From contig JALNYF010000015.1 in assembly GCA_023229985.1 (NCBI GenBank), positions 1-36,804 on the forward strand: 36,804 nt of DNA, read 5' to 3'. Made by a program: the position numbers and the translations under genes. The DNA is from Bacteroidales bacterium (lineage in GTDB: Bacteria; Bacteroidota; Bacteroidia; Bacteroidales; WCHB1-69). This document shows positions 1 to 6,168 of the stretch, in pieces. Position 1 is the first letter of the stretch, and every line of letters begins with the position of its first letter. Below the pieces are notes generated by a model. That model saw only the letters and a list, made by a program, of their open reading frames with translations. It was not told the DNA's origin and did not search any database.

Positions 1-225
1 ACCCCTAGCGTTCAAGTGTTTATAATATTGCTTAAAGAAGGGAGGCAATGTTTCTCAGAGTAATTTAGTTATTTTCAGAACAGTCAGGATATCGTTGGTC
101 GCACGAAATTTAATTTCAAAGCCTGCGAAGTTGAATCCGTATATTCGTTCAGGGTCGTGTTGATAAGCCGGGCGAGGGTCTTGCGCTAAGATATCCACAA
201 TTTCTTTTCGGATGGGAGAAGCAAT
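1..225. repeat. Direct repeat copy A (trmO 3' end plus downstream flank)
   Basis: Positions 1-225 match 1613-1837 with five mismatches by direct reading (124, 128, 199, 208, 223), about 98% identity and no gaps. The match stops abruptly after 225. Its left end may lie before the window, because identity already holds at base 1. The segment contains the last 57 codons or so of trmO and 54 bases of downstream DNA. Confidence 0.95.
55..225 (-). pseudogene. trmO 3' remnant (truncated)
   Basis: Reading the minus strand from about 225 to 55 gives the C-terminal part of the TrmO protein encoded intact at 1667-2347, ending at the same TGA stop. It keeps the segments SPIRKEIVDILAQDPRP and HDPERIYGF and has one amino-acid change, Phe for Tyr in GFNFAGFEI. 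Upstream of 225 similarity is lost, the frame soon meets a TGA stop near 277, and no ATG start is available, so this is a fragment and not a gene. Four of the five differences from the intact copy are silent, so the fragment has not decayed much. Confidence 0.85.
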
Positions 226-594
226 CACATTGACTATTAATAACTTATAATGATTTTTTATAAAAAAATGATTGTCAGGTCAAAATAATTCAACAAAAAA
301 ATGAATAAGTCAACATATTACTACAAAATTAAAACGAAGTTAATTAGTTGTAATAATTTGTATTACAATGTATTAAATAATAAAGTTGCAAAGTGTCAAA
401 TATGAGTAGGTTTGAATATCTTGCATGTTTTTGGAAAAACATCTTGATATTTTTAGTTATTGTTAATGAGTTCAATTCAATCTTGCAAACGATAACGCTC
501 TGCAATGATAGTAGTTTTTTCCCCCACAAAGAGGGCATATTGTTCTTTTACTGAATTGCCGAATTTTAAACGTTATCAGCATTCATTTTTACGC
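226..594. other. AT-rich non-coding stretch between trmO remnant and lipoprotein gene
   Basis: I see no convincing gene here. The only open frame over 60 codons (minus strand, 344-538) has no homology I recognise, no sensible start context and a composition typical of AT-rich non-coding DNA. A small inverted repeat (TTGTAAT, 348-354, with ATTACAA, 362-368) could form a weak hairpin. Confidence 0.6.
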
Positions 595-628
595 AAAAAG
601 CGGATTCAACCTTGAAGTTAAATCCGCT
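595..628 (-). terminator. Rho-independent terminator of the lipoprotein gene
   Basis: On the minus strand AGCGGATTTAAC (628-617) pairs with GTTGAATCCGCT (610-599) over 12 positions with one G-U pair and a 6-base loop, followed by a run of T (599-595). It lies 18 bases past the lipoprotein stop codon at 647. Confidence 0.85.
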
Positions 629-646
629 CTCGATAGCATGATTTGC

Positions 647-1489
647 TTATTCTTCGTATTCGTAATAAGAGGTATAGTAATATCCGCCATCCCCATAAAA
701 AGTTCTTTCGATGGGGAATTTTCCATCATATTTATAGGTATAAGAGGACTCATAATAACCACCTTCACTATCTTCGCTAACATATTTGGTAATGTTATTC
801 TTTGAATTCACCAGTTCATCACCTTCACTTAAAGATCTATAGAAAGGGTTAGGGTTTTTGTCGTATGAATAAGTACACGTCGAAGTGAAAAATTGGCCGG
901 AAACGTTATATTCGCAATCCATTTTTTTAACGTTATCGCCGTCCCATTCGTAATTGTAAGTGTAAGTTTCCGTAGAGGATTTCGTGCCAAAGGTTGCTCG
1001 ATTTTTGACAATGTCTCTTTTTACAGATTCATTCATAACAGGATCCGTAAAAATCGCATCCAATCCGGTAAAAGCTCTGATAGCGTTCCCACTGTTATCA
1101 TAAAATGTTACCGTAACTTTTGATATTTTACTTCCATCGTGTTCAAAAGTAAATGATGAATAAAGTTCATTTGACGAAAAGAATTCCGCTTTTGTTACTT
1201 TTCCCCCGTCATAGGTGTATTCTAGTTTATCGCCATTTGAATAACGTACGGTTTTCAATTGTTTTCCGTCATATTCAAAATTCCTGAAATCACCATTTTC
1301 ATCAACGATTTTGGACAATAAATTTTTGTCCCACGTCCATGATTCTTGAAGATTTTTTCCGTTAGAATTGCTACTTTGGTAGAAAATTCTGCTAATTTTT
1401 TCTTTCGGGTTGTAAACGCCCTCTTTTGTACAAGCTGACAGGATAACGCAAAGCGCAGCAATCAGCAATAAAACATAATTTTTTTTCAT
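647..1489 (-). CDS. Putative lipoprotein with YD/Rhs-like sequence repeats
   Basis: A 280-residue protein starting with a lipoprotein signal peptide: MKKN, a hydrophobic stretch, then the lipobox LSAC with Cys20 as the likely lipidated residue. The mature part is full of short aromatic units of the kind YxYDGGKV, FEYDGKQL, YEWDGDNV and YKYDGKF, which resemble the YD/Rhs-type beta repeats and the DUF4595-like lipoproteins common in Bacteroidota. This points to an extended beta structure on the cell surface or in the periplasm. Substrate or partner is unknown. The gene is single, with its own promoter-like box upstream (1527-1535) and a strong terminator (595-628). It sits exactly between the two copies of the trmO 3' repeat, so it may have arrived with, or been duplicated in, that rearrangement. 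Confidence 0.8.
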   Translation of the reverse strand: MKKNYVLLLIAALCVILSACTKEGVYNPKEKISRIFYQSSNSNGKNLQESWTWDKNLLSKIVDENGDFRNFEYDGKQLKTVRYSNGDKLEYTYDGGKVTKAEFFSSNELYSSFTFEHDGSKISKVTVTFYDNSGNAIRAFTGLDAIFTDPVMNESVKRDIVKNRATFGTKSSTETYTYNYEWDGDNVKKMDCEYNVSGQFFTSTCTYSYDKNPNPFYRSLSEGDELVNSKNNITKYVSEDSEGGYYESSYTYKYDGKFPIERTFYGDGGYYYTSYYEYEE

Positions 1490-1526
1490 AATTGTTCTGT
1501 TTTTAATTTGTAATTGATTTATCGGG

Positions 1527-1535
1527 GCAAATATA
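1527..1535 (-). promoter_or_regulatory. Bacteroidota-type -7 box for the lipoprotein gene
   Basis: The minus strand reads TATATTTGC, matching the TAnnTTTG consensus, 38 bases upstream of the ATG at 1489. No clear TTG element is seen at the usual distance, so this is only the -7 half. Confidence 0.55.
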
Positions 1536-1612
1536 GTACTTTTTTAATAACAGAACTTATGATTATTTATTTTTAATATATTTTAACAGAAAAAAACGAA
1601 TTGGTCATTATA

Positions 1613-1837
1613 ACCCCTAGCGTTCAAGTGTTTATAATATTGCTTAAAGAAGGGAGGCAATGTTTCTCAGAGTAATTTAGTTATTTTCAGAACAGTCAGG
1701 ATATCGTTGGTCGCACGAAATTTAATTTCAAAGCCGGCGTAGTTGAATCCGTATATTCGTTCAGGGTCGTGTTGATAAGCCGGGCGAGGGTCTTGCGCTA
1801 AGATATCCACGATTTCTTTCCGGATGGGAGAAGCGAT
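1613..1837. repeat. Direct repeat copy B (intact trmO 3' end plus flank)
   Basis: This is the partner of the 1-225 repeat. It covers the 3' 171 bases of intact trmO and 54 bases downstream, up to the point where the sequence becomes unrelated at 1838 (still inside trmO). The repeat spacing is 1612 bases. Confidence 0.95.
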
Positions 1838-2347
1838 GGAAGGTGCAATTTTGTCGGGTAGTACCACTTGTAGAAGAGGTTTGTCGTGAGTATCTGTAAA
1901 GCCTCCGGTTGCGTTCGGGATGCAATCGGTAAAGGGCAGATAAGGTTTAATGTCGTAAATGGGGGTTCCATTCATCATGTCGGCACCGGAAATGAGAAGG
2001 ACGGTTCCGTTAATATTTTCTTTTTCAATACTTTCCAATTTAACGCAAGAGAGTGCCAATGCGTTGGGGCGGAAAGAGGAGCGAGAAGCAAAAACGCCGA
2101 TACGTTCATTGCCGCCCAATCGTGGAGGGCGGATGGTAGGCGACCACGAGGCGCGTTCATTTTCCGAAAATCCCCAAATCAGCCAAAGATGCGAAAATTC
2201 TGCTAATCCGCGCAGGGCATCCTCATTTCGATATTCGGGTTCAAAGATGATATAAGCTTTCAACGAAGGGATTAATCCGCTTTGTCGCGGAATACCAAAT
2301 TTCGAGGGAAAGTTACTTTTAACCCGTGCAATAACTTTTAATTCCAT
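1667..2347 (-). CDS. trmO: tRNA (N6-threonylcarbamoyladenosine(37)-N6)-methyltransferase TrmO
   Basis: A 226-residue TrmO/TsaA (UPF0066) protein. TrmO uses S-adenosylmethionine to methylate t6A37 of certain tRNAs. Recognisable features are the N-terminal IARVKSNFPSKFGIPRQSGL, the substrate-binding-type segment FASRSSFRPNALALS near residue 90, and the C-terminal LPDKIAPS and DPRPAY blocks typical of the full-length family. The start was set at 2347 and not at the longer open frame to 2419, because family homology begins with MELKVIARV and because the upstream HMA gene stops at 2350. The two genes are separated by two bases and are surely co-transcribed. Its last 56 codons are duplicated at 55-225. 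Confidence 0.9.
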   Translation of the reverse strand: MELKVIARVKSNFPSKFGIPRQSGLIPSLKAYIIFEPEYRNEDALRGLAEFSHLWLIWGFSENERASWSPTIRPPRLGGNERIGVFASRSSFRPNALALSCVKLESIEKENINGTVLLISGADMMNGTPIYDIKPYLPFTDCIPNATGGFTDTHDKPLLQVVLPDKIAPSIASPIRKEIVDILAQDPRPAYQHDPERIYGFNYAGFEIKFRATNDILTVLKITKLL

Positions 2348-2349
2348 TG

Positions 2350-2730
2350 TTAATGGCTGCCGCAACCGTGTTGAGGACAGCCGCCGCAGCCCGAATTTTT
2401 CTTCGTTTGTTTGCAGCACGTAGGCAATTTTTCGCGAGCCGTGGCATCAGCCTTTACACTGTCCCCATTAAATCCCAATTTGCCAATTCCCTGCCGAATC
2501 GCGTCCGGATTGGTTTTAGAAGAATCATAAACAACTGTCAGTTTAGAAGTTTTCATATCATAGCTGCACTGTTTTACACCCTTCCATTGTGGAACATTTT
2601 CCATCATAATATTCTTGCATTTCTCGGAAACTCCGTTCGTTTGAATTTCTACTGTGCGGAGTGTTCCACTTTGCGCTTGGACGGAAAATCCAATGAATGT
2701 AATGATTACAAGTATCCAAAAACGTTTCAT
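2350..2730 (-). CDS. Exported heavy-metal-associated (HMA-like) protein with Cys-rich tail
   Basis: A 126-residue protein with a signal peptide (MKRFWILVIITFIGF through VQAQ) followed by an HMA-like ferredoxin fold: TVEIQTNGVSEKCKNIM, then the ..GVKQCSYDMKTSKLTVVYD strand and IRQGIGKLGFNGD helix. The classical MxCxxC metal site is degenerate here, with only the second Cys left (SEKC). Instead the C-terminus is rich in Cys and His (CC, CGGC, HGCGSH), which could bind metal. It may be a periplasmic copper or other thiophilic-metal chaperone. It shares a transcript with trmO downstream, although no functional link is apparent. Confidence 0.75.
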   Translation of the reverse strand: MKRFWILVIITFIGFSVQAQSGTLRTVEIQTNGVSEKCKNIMMENVPQWKGVKQCSYDMKTSKLTVVYDSSKTNPDAIRQGIGKLGFNGDSVKADATAREKLPTCCKQTKKNSGCGGCPQHGCGSH

Positions 2731-2764
2731 TTTGTATATATTTTTAGGTTTTCAATTTTATGGG

Positions 2765-2773
2765 GCAAATGTA
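2765..2773 (-). promoter_or_regulatory. -7 box for the HMA-trmO operon
   Basis: The minus strand reads TACATTTGC, matching TAnnTTTGC, 35 bases upstream of the ATG at 2730. A weak TTC stands about 18 bases further upstream in place of TTG. Confidence 0.6.
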
Positions 2774-2883
2774 CATGATTTTTTTGAATAAGAAGTGTGT
2801 TTATTTCTGTTCAGCGAGGGAAGGAATACAATATATCATTAAGGATTGTTCATCTGCAAAAGTGATATATTACGATGTTTATA

Positions 2884-2907
2884 AGTTCAATTAGTAAAGT
2901 TATAAAA
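2884..2907. repeat. IS30 left terminal inverted repeat
   Basis: It pairs with 3917-3940 (18 of 24 positions). The inner 12 bases are identical when one end is reversed and complemented. Confidence 0.75.
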
Positions 2908-2922
2908 ATAAGAAGAAAAAAA

Positions 2923-2943
2923 GGCTGACCCAAAAAGTCAGCC
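2923..2943 (+). terminator. Hairpin in the IS leader
   Basis: GGCTGAC (2923-2929) and GTCAGCC (2937-2943) form a perfect 7-base stem with a 7-base loop, between the left inverted repeat and the transposase start. No T run follows on the plus strand. On the minus strand TTTTTTTC follows, so it could act as a terminator of transcripts coming from the right, or limit transposase translation from outside transcripts as in other insertion sequences. Confidence 0.5.
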
Positions 2944-2992
2944 CCAAAAGTGATAAATTTGTAAATTCAATCTCCTACAAAAGAAAAAACAA

Positions 2993-3937
2993 ATGAAACA
3001 CTTGATTGAGGAGCAAAGATACACAATTTATCGAATGCACAAAGAACATAGAACGCAACAAGAAATTGCCCGATTTATAGGCGTTTCGCAAGCTACTATC
3101 AGTAAAGAACTGTCCCGGAATAGGAATAGTTTGGGACATTATTCGGCAAAAGATGCACAAATGTTTGCCAAAATGCGGAAAGAAAGATATGTAAAAAAAA
3201 GAAAATTTTCTTCCAAAGTGGAAACATTTATAAGAGATAAGTTACAAAAAGAGCAATGGTCTCCGGAGCAGATAAAAGGGTATGCCGATGCGAACGGATT
3301 AAGTATGATATCTGTTGAATGGATATATCATTTTATTAGAGAAGATAAGCACTCGGGAGGAACTCTTTATAAGCATTGTCGCCATCGGCTAAAACATCGA
3401 AAGCGATATGTTGGAGCGGGAGTTCAACATATTCCCAACCGTGTTTCTATACACGAAAGACCTAGTTGTATTAATGATAGAGAAGAGTTTGGTCATTGGG
3501 AAATGGATTTGATAGAGAATGGTAAAGACTTTATTATCACATTAGTAGAAAGAAAAACAAGATATCTGTTAATGGCTAAACTTCTTAATGGAAAAAAGGC
3601 TGGAGAAGTCGCTAAAATGGCTGTTAAACTCTTGCTGCCATACAAAAACAATGTCATCTCCATCACCACCGACAATGGAGGTGAATTTGTTAAGCATGAA
3701 TGGATTAGCGATAAATTGAAAGCACCTGTTTTCTTTGCAGATCCTTATTCTTCTTGGCAAAAAGGGAGTATTGAAAACATGAACAAACTTATTCGGCAAT
3801 ATATCCCCAAAAATTCTTCAATTAAAAACTTGGTATTCAATGATTTAATAAAAATTCAAATTAAAATTAATAATCGTCCGAGAAAAAATTTACATTTTAT
3901 CTCTCCCTCCTCTTTATTTTATAACTTTGCATGTTGA
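2993..3937 (+). CDS. IS30-family transposase
   Basis: A 314-residue DDE transposase, full length for the family. The N-terminus holds the helix-turn-helix EIARFIGVSQATISKELSRN typical of IS30 (residues about 23-42). The catalytic core shows Asp172 (HWEMDLIE), Asp227 (TTDNGGEF) and Glu261 (GSIENMNKLIRQY), with the 34-residue spacing expected. The C-terminal NNRPRKNL motif is also present. The reading frame is uninterrupted, so the enzyme may be active. The gene ends three bases inside the right end of the element. Confidence 0.95.
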   Translation: MKHLIEEQRYTIYRMHKEHRTQQEIARFIGVSQATISKELSRNRNSLGHYSAKDAQMFAKMRKERYVKKRKFSSKVETFIRDKLQKEQWSPEQIKGYADANGLSMISVEWIYHFIREDKHSGGTLYKHCRHRLKHRKRYVGAGVQHIPNRVSIHERPSCINDREEFGHWEMDLIENGKDFIITLVERKTRYLLMAKLLNGKKAGEVAKMAVKLLLPYKNNVISITTDNGGEFVKHEWISDKLKAPVFFADPYSSWQKGSIENMNKLIRQYIPKNSSIKNLVFNDLIKIQIKINNRPRKNLHFISPSSLFYNFAC

Positions 3938-3940
3938 ATC
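3917..3940. repeat. IS30 right terminal inverted repeat
   Basis: This is the partner of 2884-2907. The transposase stop codon lies within it. Confidence 0.75.
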
Positions 3941-3980
3941 TATAGTTTTTTGTTTTGGAATGAAATTCCGTAAAAAGTAG

Positions 3981-3989
3981 TATTTTTGC
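3981..3989 (+). promoter_or_regulatory. -7 box for glnS
   Basis: TATTTTTGC matches TAnnTTTGC, 38 bases before the ATG at 4028. The nearest TTG (3955-3957) is at 23 bases, a little far. The IS30 element ends 41 bases upstream and left this box intact. Confidence 0.6.
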
Positions 3990-4027
3990 CGTTTCGGAAA
4001 AAGATAGAGCAACTAAAATAATATCCC

Positions 4028-5653
4028 ATGAATTTTATAGAAGAAATCATTGAAAAAGACATAGAAAACAGAAAGAACGATGCGAAAGTACACACCCGAT
4101 TTCCGCCGGAACCGAATGGATATTTGCATATTGGACATGCGAAATCTATTTGTTTAAACTTTGGTTTGGCGAAAAAATATAACGGTTTGTGCAATCTCCG
4201 GTTTGATGATACCAATCCGGTAAAGGAAGATGTGGAGTATGTGGATTCTATCAAAGAAGATATTCAATGGTTGGGATTTCAATGGGCTGAGGAGCACTAT
4301 GCCTCCGATTATTTTGAACAGCTTTATATTTGGGCAGAAGATTTGATACAGAGAGGATTGGCCTACGTTGATGACCAAACACAGGAAGAAATCAGTGCCG
4401 GTCGGGGAGTACCCACTAAGCCCGGGACAGAAAGTCCGTACCGGAATCGCACCGTAGAAGAGAATTTGGATCTATTCCGCAGAATGCGCGCCGGCGAATT
4501 TGCCGATGGGACGAAAGTGTTGCGTGCCAAAACGGGCATGTCGTCCCCCAATATGCACATGCGCGACCCGATTATGTACAGAATTTTGCATACTGCTCAC
4601 CACCGTACCGGCGATCAATGGTGTATCTACCCCATGTATGACTATGCCCACGGTCAAAGTGATTCCATCGAAGGTATCACGCACTCTATCTGCACTTTGG
4701 AATTTGAAGTTCACCGTCCTTTGTACGATTGGTTTTGTGAAGCTCTGCAAATTCATCACCCGCAACAGATTGAGTTTGCCCGTTTGAACCTCAACTATAC
4801 CATCATGAGCAAACGCAAACTGATGCAATTAGTACAGGAAAAACATGTGATGGGCTGGGATGACCCGCGAATGCCCACCATTTGCGGACTTCGGAGACGC
4901 GGTTATACTCCGCAGTCGATAAGAAATTTTGCTGAAACGGTAGGTATTGCCAAACGCGACAACATCATTGATGTTTCTCTTTTGGAATTCTGCGCCCGCG
5001 AAGATTTAAACAAAGTAGCGACCCGAACAATGGCGGTTTTAGACCCCGTGAAGCTGATTATCGACAACTATCCCGACCATCAAACCGAGGAATTAAACGC
5101 CGTCAATAATCCGGAAAATCCGGAAGCCGGCACACGTATTGTTCCTTTTACTAAGGAGTTATGGATAGAACGCGCAGATTTTAGAGAAGAAGCTGACAAA
5201 AAGTTTTTCCGTTTGACCATCGGGAAAGAAGTACGCCTCAAATATGCCTATATTATTTGCTGCACACATGTTGATAAAGATGAAAACGGCAATATTACCG
5301 CGATTCATGCCACTTACGACCCCGCTACCAAAAGCGGTTCTGCGGAAAGTAATCGCAAAGTCAAAGCTACCATTCATTGGCTGTCGGTACATCATGCCAA
5401 AGAGGCGGAAATCAGACTTTTCGATAGACTTTTCGATTCTTCGGCACCCGACGACAACGAAGATGGAACTTCCTTTATCGACCACCTTAACCCCAACTCG
5501 CTGATTGTACAACATGGCTGGATTGAAGAAAACCTTACTTTGGAAAATGCCGAACCTCATTATCAGTTTGAAAGAATCGGCTACTTCTGCGTGGATAAAG
5601 AGGCTACCCCACAAAAAATTGTTTTTAATAAAACCGTGAGCCTTAAACAATAA
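4028..5653 (+). CDS. glnS: Glutaminyl-tRNA synthetase
   Basis: A 541-residue class I aminoacyl-tRNA synthetase that charges tRNA-Gln. The Rossmann-fold signature HIGH is at residues 34-37 (RFPPEPNGYLHIGHAKS) and the second signature MSKRK at 260-264. The segment GMSSPNMHMRDPIMYRI and the pair DYAHGQSDSIEGITHS are typical of bacterial GlnRS. The C-terminal part from about residue 340 is the beta-barrel anticodon-binding domain. Length is normal. A direct GlnRS means this organism does not depend on GatCAB for Gln-tRNA. A thioredoxin gene follows after 11 bases. Confidence 0.97.
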   Translation: MNFIEEIIEKDIENRKNDAKVHTRFPPEPNGYLHIGHAKSICLNFGLAKKYNGLCNLRFDDTNPVKEDVEYVDSIKEDIQWLGFQWAEEHYASDYFEQLYIWAEDLIQRGLAYVDDQTQEEISAGRGVPTKPGTESPYRNRTVEENLDLFRRMRAGEFADGTKVLRAKTGMSSPNMHMRDPIMYRILHTAHHRTGDQWCIYPMYDYAHGQSDSIEGITHSICTLEFEVHRPLYDWFCEALQIHHPQQIEFARLNLNYTIMSKRKLMQLVQEKHVMGWDDPRMPTICGLRRRGYTPQSIRNFAETVGIAKRDNIIDVSLLEFCAREDLNKVATRTMAVLDPVKLIIDNYPDHQTEELNAVNNPENPEAGTRIVPFTKELWIERADFREEADKKFFRLTIGKEVRLKYAYIICCTHVDKDENGNITAIHATYDPATKSGSAESNRKVKATIHWLSVHHAKEAEIRLFDRLFDSSAPDDNEDGTSFIDHLNPNSLIVQHGWIEENLTLENAEPHYQFERIGYFCVDKEATPQKIVFNKTVSLKQ

Positions 5654-5664
5654 AATTTTTAATT

Positions 5665-6159
5665 ATGAAAAATAGCCTGTCCATTACAATTATCACCATT
5701 ATACTATGCTTGTTCTTTGCACAGTTAAAGGCGCAATCACCTTCCGGTGAGAAAAAAGAAGCCGCAATAGAGCAGAATAAAAACGAAACTAAATTCAAAG
5801 TAATTACTCTTACCCAAGAAGAGTTTAAGAAGAAAGTTTTTGATTACACCGATACTGCTGCCGAGTATAAAGGAAAGAAACCCGCAATTGTGGATTTTTA
5901 TGCCGAGTGGTGCGGACCGTGCAAAAAATTGGCACCTATTATGGAAGAATTGGCAAAAGAATACGGCAATAAAATCGTAATTTATAAAATTAATACTGAC
6001 GAGAATAAAGAATTGTCAAGAACTTTATCCATTACTTCAATTCCAACGATTTATTTTTTCCCCGTTAAAAGTGACCCGAGAAAAGCGATCGGTTTTCTGA
6101 CCAAGGATAAATTAATTGAGATTATCAATACGATTTTATTGCCAAAAAATAGTAAGTAA
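5665..6159 (+). CDS. Exported thioredoxin-family protein
   Basis: A 164-residue protein with a signal peptide (residues 1 to about 23, ending LKAQ) and a Lys/Glu-rich linker, then a thioredoxin fold. The active site WCGPCK has Cys83 and Cys86, with the classical thioredoxin sequence, and the cis-proline motif SIPTIYFF follows. It probably acts as a periplasmic disulfide reductase, a possible partner of the DsbD encoded at 29886-31934. It follows glnS by 11 bases, suggesting one transcript. Its stop is 9 bases from the convergent clpB stop, leaving no room for an ordinary terminator between them. Confidence 0.9.
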   Translation: MKNSLSITIITIILCLFFAQLKAQSPSGEKKEAAIEQNKNETKFKVITLTQEEFKKKVFDYTDTAAEYKGKKPAIVDFYAEWCGPCKKLAPIMEELAKEYGNKIVIYKINTDENKELSRTLSITSIPTIYFFPVKSDPRKAIGFLTKDKLIEIINTILLPKNSK

Positions 6160-6168
6160 CGGGATTAA

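Larger units (their letters stand above)
2884..3940 (+). mobile_element. IS30-family insertion sequence, complete
   Basis: A transposase gene is framed by imperfect terminal inverted repeats: 2884-2907 and 3917-3940 match at 18 of 24 positions, including an unbroken 12-base block AAAGTTATAAAA. Outside both ends stands TATA (2880-2883 and 3941-3944), a possible target duplication, although TATA is self-complementary and could be partly an extension of the repeats. The element is then about 1057 bases, normal for IS30-family members. It lies 41 bases before the glnS -7 box. The exact ends are my estimate. Confidence 0.8.

Noticed and set aside
344..538. A 64-codon minus-strand open frame in the AT-rich gap
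   Set aside because: It has no recognisable family, no promoter-like box nearby and a composition explained by AT-rich DNA.
2347..2778. A plus-strand frame of 143 codons over the HMA gene
   Set aside because: It is antisense to the HMA gene, which has a signal peptide, family similarity and tight operon spacing.
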